From assembly GCF_001696685.1 (NCBI RefSeq), contig NZ_MBFG01000002.1, positions 56,064 to 120,063 of the forward strand: DNA of 64,000 nucleotides, read 5' to 3'. Each line of letters starts with the position of its first letter. Position 1 is the stretch's first letter. The DNA comes from Nosocomiicoccus ampullae. GTDB taxonomy: Bacteria > Bacillota > Bacilli > Staphylococcales > Salinicoccaceae. Both the position numbers and the translations under genes were made by a program. A model generated the notes under the pieces. That model did not search any database. It saw only the letters and a list, made by a program, of their open reading frames with translations, and had not been told where the DNA came from. Positions 40,181-49,658 of this stretch are shown here, piece after piece.

Positions 40181-41257
40181 TTAAGCAGCCAGTTCTAAAT
40201 CCAATTGCTTCAACTCTTGCACAAAAGCCTGGTGGGGTGTTTTATAGTCCAGAATTCTTCTTGGATAATCGTTCATCCATTGTTGAATCCGCTGGACCTG
40301 GCGGTCGCTTACTTCTTTAAGAGACTGATGTTTCGGCAAGAAACGCCGGATAATCTTATGTTGATTCTCACTCGTTCCACGTTCAAAAGAAGCAAAAGGA
40401 TGGCAAAAATACACATCGGTTTCTTCAGACAGATGGGATAGGTTGGCGAACTCACTTCCGTTATCCGAAGTGACTGTTTTAAAAATCTGACTGTCCAATC
40501 CTTTTAAGGACTGTATAAAGCTCTGCAGAGTTTGGTCTACCGCATCAGCTCTCTGACCCGCAATTTTGAAAATTTTCTCAAAGCGTGTCTTTCGCTCTAC
40601 GAGCGTCAATAGAACAGGTTCATCGGCATCAATTTTTCCAATGACGGTATCAATTTCCCAATGACCAAATTCTTGGCGATTCTCTACGGATTTTGGCCGT
40701 TCTTCGATTGAGGTACCCAAAACTTTTACATTTCGTCGCACTCGACCTTTGGTAGACCGCGGTTTCCGTCCAACCTTTTCGAGTAAGTCGATATTCTTGG
40801 TGCGCATGATGCCACTGTCGATCCAATTGTAGAGGGTTGAAGTACTTGGAATGATCGCCGGATCAAACAGGTCCATGGCTTTATTAACCACTGTATCTGG
40901 AGACCATTTGTCTTCAAGCATTTTTCGATCCGCCCATTCAGTGAATCGCTCCGTTTCCACCCATTTGGGACGGCGGCCACAGTTCGCACGATTTCGCAGA
41001 TAAATGTCATGATGCAGCTCTGCGGAGTAGACCTTTTTATAGTAGGTATACGTCTTGCCATTCTGTTTCTGTTGGCTTTTCTGCGTGACAGACGCTGTAT
41101 TGATGGCATTATTGATGGTTTGTGGACTACGTCCAAGCAAAGACGCAATCTTTCGATTGGATAAATCAAGTGCTTTATACGCTTCAATTTTCTTCATTTC
41201 ACCGTATGTAAGGTGTTTAGATTTGCGTGATTCTGTGTTATTATCTACATGGGTCAT
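40181..41257 (-). CDS. IS30-family transposase
   Basis: DDE transposase of 358 residues. An N-terminal helix-turn-helix (LTYGEMKKIEAYKALDLSNRKIASLLGRSPQTI) is followed by the integrase core with Asp in FGHWEIDTVIGK, Asp in VTSDNGSEFA, and Glu in GTSENQHKIIRRFLPK, the IS30 signature. The ATG at 41257 is 6 nt behind AAGGAGA; the open frame extends 12 codons further. It appears intact, so the element could still move. Confidence 0.95.
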   Translation of the reverse strand: MTHVDNNTESRKSKHLTYGEMKKIEAYKALDLSNRKIASLLGRSPQTINNAINTASVTQKSQQKQNGKTYTYYKKVYSAELHHDIYLRNRANCGRRPKWVETERFTEWADRKMLEDKWSPDTVVNKAMDLFDPAIIPSTSTLYNWIDSGIMRTKNIDLLEKVGRKPRSTKGRVRRNVKVLGTSIEERPKSVENRQEFGHWEIDTVIGKIDADEPVLLTLVERKTRFEKIFKIAGQRADAVDQTLQSFIQSLKGLDSQIFKTVTSDNGSEFANLSHLSEETDVYFCHPFASFERGTSENQHKIIRRFLPKHQSLKEVSDRQVQRIQQWMNDYPRRILDYKTPHQAFVQELKQLDLELAA

Positions 41258-41356
41258 GTGAATTCTCCTTATATTGGTTGGTGGTACATTCAATATAACA
41301 TGAAATTCACATGGCTTTTTTTATTTTAAGTGGCTAGGTTGATTATAAAATCTTCC

Positions 41357-41840
41357 CAATAATAATACTTTTGAATTTGAAGATAAGTTTATAAATGAAG
41401 AATCAATTACTATAGAATCTGTTATGGGCTTTAAAGGGAATTCGCAAGATAAAGTTAGTAAGCTTACAGCTGATGGTAATACAGTTATGAACTTAATTAG
41501 CTCTTTGACCTTTTTACTAGAGTCGGATAGTATGGAATTTATTAAAATTAAAATAAGTACTGATAACCATAGATCTATCGTTTTTAAATTAAACACAAAT
41601 GGATCAGTAAATATAGTTATTGATGATTATAGAGGCCAATATAAGAAAGAAGATATTAAAAGAGAAATTTTAATTAGTAAAGTGACGCTTTTAATTTATT
41701 TAGAAATAATACCGGCTTTAAATAAATGGTATAGTGAAGATAAAGAAAATAAATTATGGAACAAACAAGAATATAATAAATTCCTTGATGAGTTAAGTAA
41801 AGATATTAAAGAAAAGATAGATAATTTAAAATCTAAATAA
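41357..41840 (+). pseudogene. 5'-truncated hypothetical gene next to IS30
   Basis: The frame is open from just inside the IS30 right flank (stop at about 41349) and ends at 41840. The first ATG at 41424 gives 138 residues, but the preceding codons (about 22, NNNTFEFEDKFINEESITIESV) look like continuing protein, and no ribosome site precedes the ATG. It is probably the C-terminal part of a larger protein cut by the IS. The Lys/Ile/Asn-rich composition differs from the core genes. Function unknown. Confidence 0.6.
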
Positions 41841-41885
41841 TGGGCAAAAAATAATTGTTCATAAATCATCAAAATAAAATGAGTG

Positions 41886-42012
41886 TTTCAAAACACTGTT
41901 ATATCAACGTTTTGAAAAGTCATGAAATAACGTTTACCATTCATTTTGATTGAGTGGGAATAATAAATATCACCCCCTTCATGTCTAGTTTTATGGATAT
42001 GAAGGGGGATTG
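41886..42012. repeat. Two inverted repeats in the gap before the YtkA-like lipoprotein gene
   Basis: TTTCAAAAC / GTTTTGAAA (about 41886-41917) and CCCCCTTCAT / ATGAAGGGGG (about 41973-42009). The second is followed by a weak T stretch and could terminate the truncated upstream gene. Nothing else is evident in this 277-bp gap. Confidence 0.5.
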
Positions 42013-42117
42013 TTTATGTAACATTTCAAAAAAATTAACTAAAAGTATAAATGAAAATGACTTTAATATGAGATTCAAAATAACTTAAACTATAGTGTAA
42101 TATTCCGGAGGAAAACA

Positions 42118-42567
42118 ATGAAGAAATTTAGCTATTTACTTATGATTTTAGGAGCTTTTACATTTGTTCTAGCTGCTTGCGGTAAAGAGGATAATGAAGA
42201 AGAACATGCTCATGCAGAACATGAAGAGAGTGGACATAAGCATGGTGATCACGAACATGGATTTCATACAGAGGATTTTGATATGGAGTTCACGGAACTT
42301 GATGATGTAAAAGCAGGAGAAGAAAGTAAATTAGAAGTTAAAATCACATTTGATGAATCTGATTTAGAAGATGCTAGAGTTCGATATGAAATTTGGAAAG
42401 AAGATGACAAAGATAACACGGACTGGGTAAACACAGATGAAGAGAATGCTGGAAACTACATAGCAGATTATGTTTTTGAAGAAGCAGCAACATATACTGT
42501 TCAAGTTCATGTAGAAGGTGAAGATGAGCTACACGAGCACAAAGAATATAAAGTCGAAGTGAAATAA
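42118..42567 (+). CDS. His-rich YtkA-like lipoprotein
   Basis: The 149-residue protein has a lipoprotein signal with lipobox VLAAC (Cys about 21), a His/Glu-rich segment (about 29-50, repeated HAH/HEH/HKHGDHEH) that looks metal-binding, and a YtkA-like beta-sandwich (about 55-149). It would sit on the outer face of the membrane. YtkA-like lipoproteins often accompany copper handling genes, but none are adjacent here. A good GGAGG precedes the ATG. It is cargo of the mobile island, between IS30 and an IS3-family element. Confidence 0.8.
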   Translation: MKKFSYLLMILGAFTFVLAACGKEDNEEEHAHAEHEESGHKHGDHEHGFHTEDFDMEFTELDDVKAGEESKLEVKITFDESDLEDARVRYEIWKEDDKDNTDWVNTDEENAGNYIADYVFEEAATYTVQVHVEGEDELHEHKEYKVEVK

Positions 42568-42636
42568 TATAATATCAGTATAAGGATATGAAGACCGCAA
42601 CTAAGTTGCATGAACTGTACCCCATGTCAAGGACAT

Positions 42637-43662
42637 TCATTCGGACGGTTCTTCGATAATTTCTAATTTTCTAACCTCTGGAAATGCAGGTGGAGTAATC
42701 AAATCACCATATGGATAGACACCTGTTTGGTAATACTGGTAATATTGAGTTGGTGGAAGCTTTGCGAGATTCCATTGTGGGCGGTCATTGTTGTAGTACT
42801 CCATATACGCATCAATGGCCGTTTTTACTTGTTCAAAAGTATCCATCAACGCAAAATTAATTGCGTCTTTCATGTGCACAAAAAATGACTCCTGTGGCGC
42901 ATTATCCCAACAGTTCCCACGTCTAGACATAGACTGGATGATTGAATGTTTCTTTAATAAATTTTGAAACGATATACTTGTGAAGTGACTGCCTTGGTCT
43001 GAATGGATGAGTGTCTTATCGTGTAGATCTATCCCGTGATTCTCTACAAGATTTTCAACACACTCTAGCACAAATCTCATTTCTAGTGATTCACTCACTG
43101 TATAACTAAGGATTTCATTCGTATAAGCGTCCTTAATCGTACATAGATACGCTGTTTTATTTCTACCATAAATACAGTACGTGATATCTGTAAGTAAAAC
43201 ACACCTTGGTCCATATGCTTTAAACTGACGTCGAACGAAGTTTGGTTGTACACGTTTTGACAGCTCTGACTTCTGTTTGATTCTGTACGCTTTTCTTTTA
43301 CGAATCCCACATTCTAAACCATACTTTTTCATTAAGCGTCGTACCTTTTTAAGGTTCATCAAATAACCCCATTGAAGAAGGAGCATATGAATCATACGTG
43401 CACCTTTGTCTTCTCCCATCATGTCAAAAGCAGCTTTGATAAGTGCATAGTCTTCAGTGTCTTGTGCGTGCTTTTGTGCTCTGTTAATACGTGTATTGCT
43501 TATCCAGTTATAATAACCACTTCTAGATACCTCTGCCTATTCACACATTTGTTTGATAGAGAGCACATTATCCCTTTTAATGTGTGTTGTATAAATGTGT
43601 TCAAACAGCCCATATTTTAGTGTTTCTTCTTTGTGACAGAGTTCATTATATCTCGTTTTTTT
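42637..43662 (-). pseudogene. IS3-family transposase OrfB, broken by a stop codon
   Basis: The DDE integrase core is readable: LLTDITYCIYG, LIHSDQGSHFTS and SRRGNCWDNAPQESFF. The N-terminal helix region begins near 43662 (KTRYNELCHKEETLKYGLFEHIY) but is interrupted by a TAG at 43537-43539 where related proteins read Trp or a similar residue (MCE-stop-AEVSRSGYY). A run of nine A (minus strand, 43664-43656), the likely frameshift site, is preceded by stops in both the orfA and orfB frames, so an OrfAB fusion cannot form. Confidence 0.88.
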
Positions 43663-43670
43663 TTAAGGAA

Positions 43671-44000
43671 TTAAGCTTCTTGTATTAAAAAAGTATTTTC
43701 AGCTCTAAGCTCTGCCATTTCTCGGCTAATTGTTTTATTTGGATTTTCTTCAACTAACTCTTCCATAAGTTTTTTACATGCAGCCTTTACTTTTCTGACT
43801 CGATTACTCGTTAAAAGAGACTCAGGTATCCCAAGTATTTTCATGGATTCCTTAGCAGTATATCCTTGTTTACATAGTCGATCTAACTCTTTATAGAAAA
43901 CTCTGCCATAGGTTAATTGTTTATCAGAAACTCTTTCTAGGTATGGAGATTCTTTTAGTATCCTAATCTCTTCATCTGAATATGTGTTTTCATTTTTCAT
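43671..44000 (-). CDS. IS3-family transposase OrfA (helix-turn-helix)
   Basis: 109 residues with an N-terminal DNA-binding region (YSDEEIRILKESPYLERVSDKQLTYGRVFYKEL, GYTAKESMKILGIPESLL) and a C-terminal leucine-zipper-like stretch (ISREMAELRAENTFL). It ends just before the A run used for frameshifting in this group, and its last residues look shifted. Probably non-functional with its broken orfB. Confidence 0.75.
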   Translation of the reverse strand: MKNENTYSDEEIRILKESPYLERVSDKQLTYGRVFYKELDRLCKQGYTAKESMKILGIPESLLTSNRVRKVKAACKKLMEELVEENPNKTISREMAELRAENTFLIQEA

Positions 44001-44223
44001 AATTGCACCCCTTACGTTTTATTTTTATACTCTCACACTGTCCACTCAACTTTCACCTTAAAACCCTAATGTCCATTCAAAAATTACTTTCTAACTTAGA
44101 TGTCCAGTGTTTTTTCAAGCGTCCAGTGTATAGGGTACAGTATAGACGGACGAAGGGTATTTTCCTCCTTGCTTTTTCAGAAGATACTCGACTGGCTGCG
44201 GTGGAAGGTGGCCGGCTTTCTTC

Positions 44224-44871
44224 TCAAGTCGTAGAAAATGATTGCAATTCTCGGCTTTTAAATAATATTTCTCTGGCACGTGTTCCTCCAAAATCTGCCA
44301 CGAGGAAGATACGTCTTCTTCTTTGAGGAAGTGTGTTCTTTCCCCAATATCGGGTATCCAACACGCGCCAGTACACATCAATTTCATTCCCTCGGACAAT
44401 TCCTCCTTTTGCCCAGACTCCAGAAGTAGGCATTGGAATTTCGGTATTTGTGAACGACTCCAGGCCGGCTTTAAAATCCAACCTGTTATTTGATGAAAAA
44501 GCTCCCATGACGTTTTCCCAAACAGCGATAACTGGATATGCTCCATTCGTTGCACACCTCATTTCTTCGATAATTCGTATCGGATGATAAAATAAACTAG
44601 ATTGACTTCCTGTAAGACCTTCTCGTTTACCGATATTGGATAAGCTTTGACAGGGTGAACCAAAGGTAATGATATGGACAGGTGTTATTTTCCCACCATC
44701 TATTTTTGTAATATCTCCGAGATGGAGCATGTTAGAGAAATGGCGTGTTGTAATAGATGCAGGTGCTTTCTCTATTTCACTTGCCCATGTCGGACTAATT
44801 CCATAACGAGAAGCGGAGAGGGGGAAGACGCCGATTCCATCAAAAAGACTTCCTAATGTTAGAACAGTCAT
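44224..44871 (-). pseudogene. DNA (cytosine-5) methyltransferase, C-terminally truncated
   Basis: The 215 residues have motif I (LGSLFDGIGVFPL, about 6-18), motif IV with the catalytic Cys in GSPCQS (71-76), motif VI WENVMGAFSSN, and motif VIII QRRRRIFLVADF. Target recognition domain and motifs IX-X are missing, because the frame stops at 44224 and the IS3 end lies 80 bp further. Such enzymes are common on phages and conjugative elements. No restriction partner is present. A second open frame (44115-44555) overlaps it; see findings. Confidence 0.85.
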
Positions 44872-44901
44872 ATTTCACCTCTACTCTTTATTTTTAAGCA
44901 T

Positions 44902-44936
44902 AAAAAAAGACGCTCATTTTAATTGAACGTCTAAAA
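44902..44936 (-). terminator. Hairpin downstream of erm, before the methyltransferase fragment
   Basis: Stem AGACG.TCA / TGA.CGTCT with A run on the left and ATTTTT-type end; T run on the minus strand (complement of the A run at 44902-44908). Confidence 0.7.
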
Positions 44937-44986
44937 ATTATAGGATCTATTAAGTTAAAATATAGTTTCTAATCTCAAAAAGCAAC

Positions 44987-45015
44987 GGGATAGCAGCTAA
45001 ATGGTATGCTATCCT
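44987..45015 (-). terminator. Hairpin downstream of erm
   Basis: Stem GGATAGCA / TGCTATCC about 70-100 bp after the erm stop codon, without a clear T run. A possible weak terminator or processing site. Confidence 0.45.
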
Positions 45016-45084
45016 GCTAATGATTAAAGGTTAATTTTTTCTAATAATAATCATGTTATTTCATGCTCTTAATTTTTATCAAGT

Positions 45085-45881
<797 letters not shown>

Positions 45882-45887
<6 letters not shown>

Positions 45888-46027
45888 TTTCAAGTTTAAG
45901 TTAGCCACTTGAAAATAGTTATTTCAGTAAATTTCACAAAGTTATATTGTACGCTTTCTTACAGTCTTTTGCTTGACGTGGGTATGGGCAAGATATCCGC
46001 AAAGCGGGATGTGTGGTGGATGTTTGC
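45882..46027. repeat. 146-bp direct repeat, right copy (solo IS30 end)
   Basis: Identical to 39972-40117. It holds the left IS30 terminus and half of the long stem-loop, then stops at 46027 without a transposase. A relic of a second IS30 copy in the same orientation. Confidence 0.9.
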
Positions 46028-46111
46028 AGATACCTTTTCCAAACAGCAGTCGAAAAATTCGGTGGCAAACAAGCTGCTTGTAAAGTCTTTAGTTAAGGTG
46101 AGCATTACTTT

Positions 46112-46291
46112 ATGAACAAAAGAAAAAATCATTTAAAAGTAGTTTCATGGATAATATTAGTAATATTTATTGATGTAATACTATTCTCGTTTTTACCTGA
46201 TTCTAATTGGTTAGAAATATTATTTAGTTTCTCTACTATCATGATCGTAGGTGCACTAGGAGTAACTATAATTTTAAAAATATTTGATTAA
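46112..46291 (+). CDS. Small membrane protein, 59 residues
   Basis: ATG 46112 follows AAGGTGAG by about 10 nt. The protein starts basic (MNKRKNHLK) and has two hydrophobic segments (about 10-28 and 35-57) joined by PDSNWLE. A strong terminator follows. No family recognised. Just upstream a frame ending KQAACKVFS-stop at about 46097 may be the remnant of another gene cut by the IS30 relic. Confidence 0.6.
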   Translation: MNKRKNHLKVVSWIILVIFIDVILFSFLPDSNWLEILFSFSTIMIVGALGVTIILKIFD

Positions 46292-46349
46292 TTTTTATTC
46301 CTGTTTACACCTGGTGTGACCAACAGCGAAGCAAGATAAAAAAGCTGTA

Positions 46350-46390
46350 GAATGACTTGAGAACAAACGACCTCAAGTCATTCGAATTTT
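46350..46390 (+). terminator. Terminator after the 59-residue membrane protein
   Basis: A 12-bp perfect stem GAATGACTTGAG / CTCAAGTCATTC followed by GAATTTTT. Between here and the tandem repeats (46391-46604) I see no gene. Confidence 0.8.
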
Positions 46391-46604
46391 TAGTATGTTT
46401 ATGTTCGATATTCTAGAAAAACTTTCTCATAATGATAGCATCCTTAAATCTTTACAACATTTGCATGTTGCCTCTCCATATTTATTTCGATTTTATAGAC
46501 ATTCATGACAAAAGGCCCATATTAGGTCTTATACACTCAATTTTATGATTTTTAAGGAAATTTATCCTTTAGATGATTAAAAACCTTATTTCACTGATTA
46601 AGAT

Positions 46605-46880
46605 CAGGACACCACGCTGTTCATCACTCTTATTTACAAAAATGATCCGGGAATACTGAAATTTGTTAAATATATCCGGATAATTAACAAAGAATCGGAA
46701 TTTTGCCTCGTTTTTGTTAGATAAAAAATTATATTTAACAAAAATCGATCGCCTTAGACGAAATATGTTAAATATATCCGGATATCTAACAGAATCACGA
46801 TTTTTTTGTTAATTATAATTTTACGACGTTATCTAATTACTCTTTATAAGATAAAACACTCTTATTTGCCCCGTTAACTG
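46605..46880 (+). repeat. 276-bp tandem repeat, unit B1 (TGTTA/TAACA palindromes)
   Basis: First of three head-to-tail units with a period of exactly 276 bp. Palindrome 1 is at 46662-46691 (TTTGTTA ... TAACAAA around CCGG), palindrome 2 at 46711-46744 (AT-rich centre), palindrome 3 at 46766-46791 (TGTTA ... TAACA around CCGG), followed by a lone TGTTA box. The remaining bases carry no open frame. Confidence 0.9.
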
Positions 46881-47156
46881 CAGGACACCATGCTTTTCAT
46901 CCCCCTTATTTACAAAAATGATCCGGGAATACTGGAATTTGTTAGATATATCCGGATAATGAACAAAAAATCGGAATTTTGCCTCGTTTTTGTTAGATAA
47001 AAAATTATATTTAACAAAAAGTGATCGCCTTAGACGAAATATGTTAAATATATCCGGATATCTAACAGAATCACGATTTTTTTGTTAAATATAATTTTAC
47101 GATGTTGTCTAATTACCCTTTACAAGATAAAACACTCTTATTTGCCCCGTTAACTG
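46881..47156 (+). repeat. 276-bp tandem repeat, unit B2
   Basis: Same order as B1: CAGGACACCA start, three palindromes, lone TGTTA box. Differences are scattered substitutions, some inside palindrome arms (GTTAGATATAT for GTTAAATATAT; GAACAAA for TAACAAA), which reduce perfect pairing. Confidence 0.9.
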
Positions 47157-47400
47157 CAGGACACCATGCTTTTCATCACTCTTATTTACAAATTTGTACC
47201 TTGGATGCTGGAATTTGTTAAATATATCCGGATAATTAACAAAAAATCGGAATTATGCGCTCTTCTTGTTAGATAAAAAATTATATTTAACAAAAAGTGA
47301 TTAATTCGGACGAAATATGTTAAATATATCCGGATATCTAACAAAATCACGATTTTTTGTTAAATATAATTTCGAAATGTTGTCTTATTACTCTTTCATC
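47157..47400 (+). repeat. 276-bp tandem repeat, unit B3 (slightly shorter at its end)
   Basis: Third unit. Its first 60 bases (ACAAATTTGTACCTTGGATGCTGG) resemble unit C at 39.8 kb more than B1 and B2, suggesting C and B3 derive from the same array. It ends about 60 bp before the DUF1445 gene. Confidence 0.88.
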
Positions 47401-47469
47401 ACTCAAAAACCCCTATCTCCACAAAACTCCTGTAAACTATAAGTAACATTTTGATCGAGGAGAGATATT

Positions 47470-48240
47470 ATGGATGCCTATGAAATTCGTAAACAGATTC
47501 GTAATGGCCGACATAAGAATACGACGTCTGGCTTAGCAAATGATAACGTGCAGGCGAATCTTGTTGTGCTACCTAAATCGTATGCATTTGATTTTTTACT
47601 ATATGCACTTCGCAATCCAACACCCATTCCGATTATTGAAGTGCTCGAAGATGGTAAGTGTAACAGCCGCTTCGCAAAGGATTCGGATATTCGTACTGAT
47701 ATTCCATTTTATAACATTTATAAAAACGGAACGCTCGTCGACACCGTCGAAGACGTAACAGACATTTGGCAAGATGATTTTGTTTCATTTTTAATCGGAT
47801 GTAGCTTTACTTTCGAAGACGCGCTAATGAAAGGCGATATCTCGCTTAAGCATATTGAACAACATAAAAACGTCGCGATGTATAAAACGAACATCCCAAC
47901 AGAGCGTGCAGGTATTTTTCATGGTAATATGGTCGTTTCAATGCGCCCGATTAAAAAGAATCTAGTTGATAAAGCAATCGAGATTACATCTCAGTTTAAA
48001 AATATGCATGGAGGTCCGGTTCATGTCGGAGATCCACGTGCAATTGGGATCGAAGATATTACAAAACCTGATTACGGTGATTCGATTGATATTGCAGACG
48101 ATGAAGTACCAGTATTTTGGGGATGTGGAGTCACTCCACAAAACGCAATTTTACAAGCGAAACCTTCGATTATGATTAGCCATAAACCAGGGCATATGTT
48201 TATTACTGACATTAATAACGAGGCGTTTAAAGAAGAATAA
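47470..48240 (+). CDS. DUF1445 family protein (YcsI-like putative hydro-lyase)
   Basis: 256 residues of the YcsI/DUF1445 family, whose members include D-glutamate cyclase-like hydro-lyases; substrate unknown. Conserved blocks seen: QANLVVLPKSYAFDFLLYALRNPTPIPIIEVLEDG, FLIGCSFTFEDAL, MVVSMRPI, HGGPVHVGDPRAIGI and VFWGCGVTPQNAI, with Cys and His candidates for the active site. GAGGAGAG precedes the ATG. It is flanked by the tandem repeats and a bidirectional terminator shared with rbsK. Confidence 0.88.
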   Translation: MDAYEIRKQIRNGRHKNTTSGLANDNVQANLVVLPKSYAFDFLLYALRNPTPIPIIEVLEDGKCNSRFAKDSDIRTDIPFYNIYKNGTLVDTVEDVTDIWQDDFVSFLIGCSFTFEDALMKGDISLKHIEQHKNVAMYKTNIPTERAGIFHGNMVVSMRPIKKNLVDKAIEITSQFKNMHGGPVHVGDPRAIGIEDITKPDYGDSIDIADDEVPVFWGCGVTPQNAILQAKPSIMISHKPGHMFITDINNEAFKEE

Positions 48241-48243
48241 AAA

Positions 48244-48323
48244 ATGAGTCCTATTTTGAAACTTCTATCCGTTTGGCTATCAAAACCAACCATTCGAGAG
48301 TTCAAATAGGACTCGTACTTTTT
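48244..48323. terminator. Bidirectional terminator between DUF1445 gene and rbsK
   Basis: Inverted repeat GAGTCCTATTTTGAA / TTCAAATAGGACTC with a 40-nt loop, between convergent genes. Confidence 0.65.
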
Positions 48324-48332
48324 ATAATGCAT

Positions 48333-49229
48333 TTAGTTTTTATGCTTTGCTTCTAATATTGCTAAAACTTCTTCGCGCGTCGGCATTCCACTTTGCGCGC
48401 CGAATTTCGTAACACTCAGTGCACCTGATGCGTTCGCAAATCGTAAACTTTCTTTCAAACCTTTTCCGCGTGCGAGTTCACTTACAAGTGCGCCGTTAAA
48501 AGTGTCTCCTGCTCCTGTCGTATCGACAACTTCTGCTTTAAAACTTCCGATACTTACTTCTTTTTTATCTTCATAATAAAAACAACCATTCGAACCGTTC
48601 GTCACGATAATTTTGTCGATATAATCATCCATTAAATTTGAGTGGTAGGACTTTAACTGATCCAGCTCGATTTTGTTCGGTGTGATGTATGTACATGCGT
48701 CTAAAATGTTGTCCGTGAGTGCCGATGCTGGCGCTGGATTCACTATTAACGGCACATCGTTTTCTTTACAAATTGTCGCGAGATAATCGACTGTTTCGAT
48801 TGGAATTTCTAGCTGTGTTAACACGTAATCACTATCGATTACTTTATCTTTATGTACTTCTAAAAATTCAGGTGTTACGTGTGAGTTTGCACCAGGCACG
48901 ATAATAATCGAGTTGTCTTTGTCAGCAAGTGTAATACACGCAAGCCCTGTCGATACGTTTTTAACAGGTGTTTCATCAACAAAGGTAATTCCGCGCGACT
49001 TAAAGTTTTCTAGAATCTCTTTACCGTAAACGTCGTATCCAATTCTACCGATAAACGTCACGTCACTTCCGAGTTCTCTCGCTGCTACTGCTTGGTTCGC
49101 TCCTTTACCACCACACGTCGTCACAAAATCATTACCAATAACCGTCTCTCCTGTTTTCGGAACGATATCTGTCGTAACGACGAGATCCATATTCAAACTC
49201 CCAACGACCGTAATCTTTGGAATTGTCAT
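48333..49229 (-). CDS. rbsK: Ribokinase
   Basis: PfkB-family sugar kinase that makes ribose-5-phosphate. The 298 residues show GSLNMDLVV, the sugar-binding GGKGANQAVAARELG (about 40-55), and the catalytic DTTGAGDTFNGAL with Asp near 250. No ribose transporter (rbsD/U) is adjacent, so the substrate is inferred from the motif only. AAGGATG precedes the ATG. Confidence 0.88.
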   Translation of the reverse strand: MTIPKITVVGSLNMDLVVTTDIVPKTGETVIGNDFVTTCGGKGANQAVAARELGSDVTFIGRIGYDVYGKEILENFKSRGITFVDETPVKNVSTGLACITLADKDNSIIIVPGANSHVTPEFLEVHKDKVIDSDYVLTQLEIPIETVDYLATICKENDVPLIVNPAPASALTDNILDACTYITPNKIELDQLKSYHSNLMDDYIDKIIVTNGSNGCFYYEDKKEVSIGSFKAEVVDTTGAGDTFNGALVSELARGKGLKESLRFANASGALSVTKFGAQSGMPTREEVLAILEAKHKN

Positions 49230-49433
49230 TGATTATCATCCTTAGCTTTTACAAATTTTATTCGTTTATATGATTCTAACAGTATAAAACAAACAATTAA
49301 AAGTCGATAGTTATACGAGACATAATAGAGATAATATCGATAACAGAAAGTCGTATTGATTTCATTTATTTATTTCGTATTATATAAAATAAAGTTATAA
49401 TAATATAAATTAAATTAAAAAGAAATTATTTTA

Positions 49434-49616
49434 ATGGAGTGGAAAACATTCCCTTTCTATAACTTATTTTTACTTGTTGGTCTTGGAATTTACTTATCAG
49501 TTTACGGCTTCTATCTTTCTGAGGGAAAGTTTGCTTATTCTGTTGCACTTTATGGTGCACTATTGATTTCACATGGTATCTGTAGCCGCATCCTCATGAG
49601 CAACAAGTTCAAATAA
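49434..49616 (+). CDS. Small YiaA/YiaB-like two-helix membrane protein
   Basis: 60 residues with two hydrophobic helices (about 8-26 and 33-52) and the pattern FYNLFLLVGLGIYLSVYGFYLSEGKFAYSVALYG, resembling the YiaAB two-helix domain. Function unknown. The ATG at 49434 has no strong ribosome site; the GGAGTGG just after it may serve a later non-ATG start. A terminator shared with veg follows. The 200 bp between rbsK and this gene are AT-rich and hold the promoters. Confidence 0.7.
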   Translation: MEWKTFPFYNLFLLVGLGIYLSVYGFYLSEGKFAYSVALYGALLISHGICSRILMSNKFK

Positions 49617-49643
49617 AAAACTACACATCATTGATGTGCAGTT
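49612..49643. terminator. Bidirectional terminator between the YiaAB-like gene and veg
   Basis: Stem ACTACACATCA / TGATGTGCAGT (one mismatch) with A run before and TTCTATAAT after, between convergent genes. Confidence 0.7.
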
Positions 49644-49658
49644 CTATAATTTAAGTAT

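Larger units (their letters stand above)
39992..41336 (-). mobile_element. IS30-family insertion sequence
   Basis: About 1345 bp bounded by TAGCCACTT (39992-40000) and its inverse AAGTGGCTA (41328-41336). The similarity continues inward in both ends (AATTTCA...TTATATTG), as expected of IS30-type inverted repeats. It carries one intact transposase on the minus strand. I see no target duplication, and 20 bp outside the left end are shared with the solo end at 45882, so the original flank has probably been lost. Confidence 0.85.
42611..44144 (-). mobile_element. Decayed IS3-family (IS150-like) insertion sequence
   Basis: About 1.53 kb bounded by imperfect inverted repeats: TGAACTGTACCCC at 42611 and GGGTACAGTATA ending at 44144, both with TG/CA-like ends and a shared GTCC further inside. 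It contains orfA and a broken orfB. No target duplication could be recognised. Its right end abuts the truncated methyltransferase gene. Confidence 0.75.

Noticed and set aside
39999-40184. Open frame beginning MKIVISVNFTK, also present at 45909-46115
   Set aside because: It comes from the duplicated IS30 end, overlaps the inverted repeat and stem-loop, and has no ribosome site.
46605-47400. CRISPR array
   Set aside because: Units are 276 bp and similar over their whole length; there are no short identical repeats with unique spacers and no cas genes.
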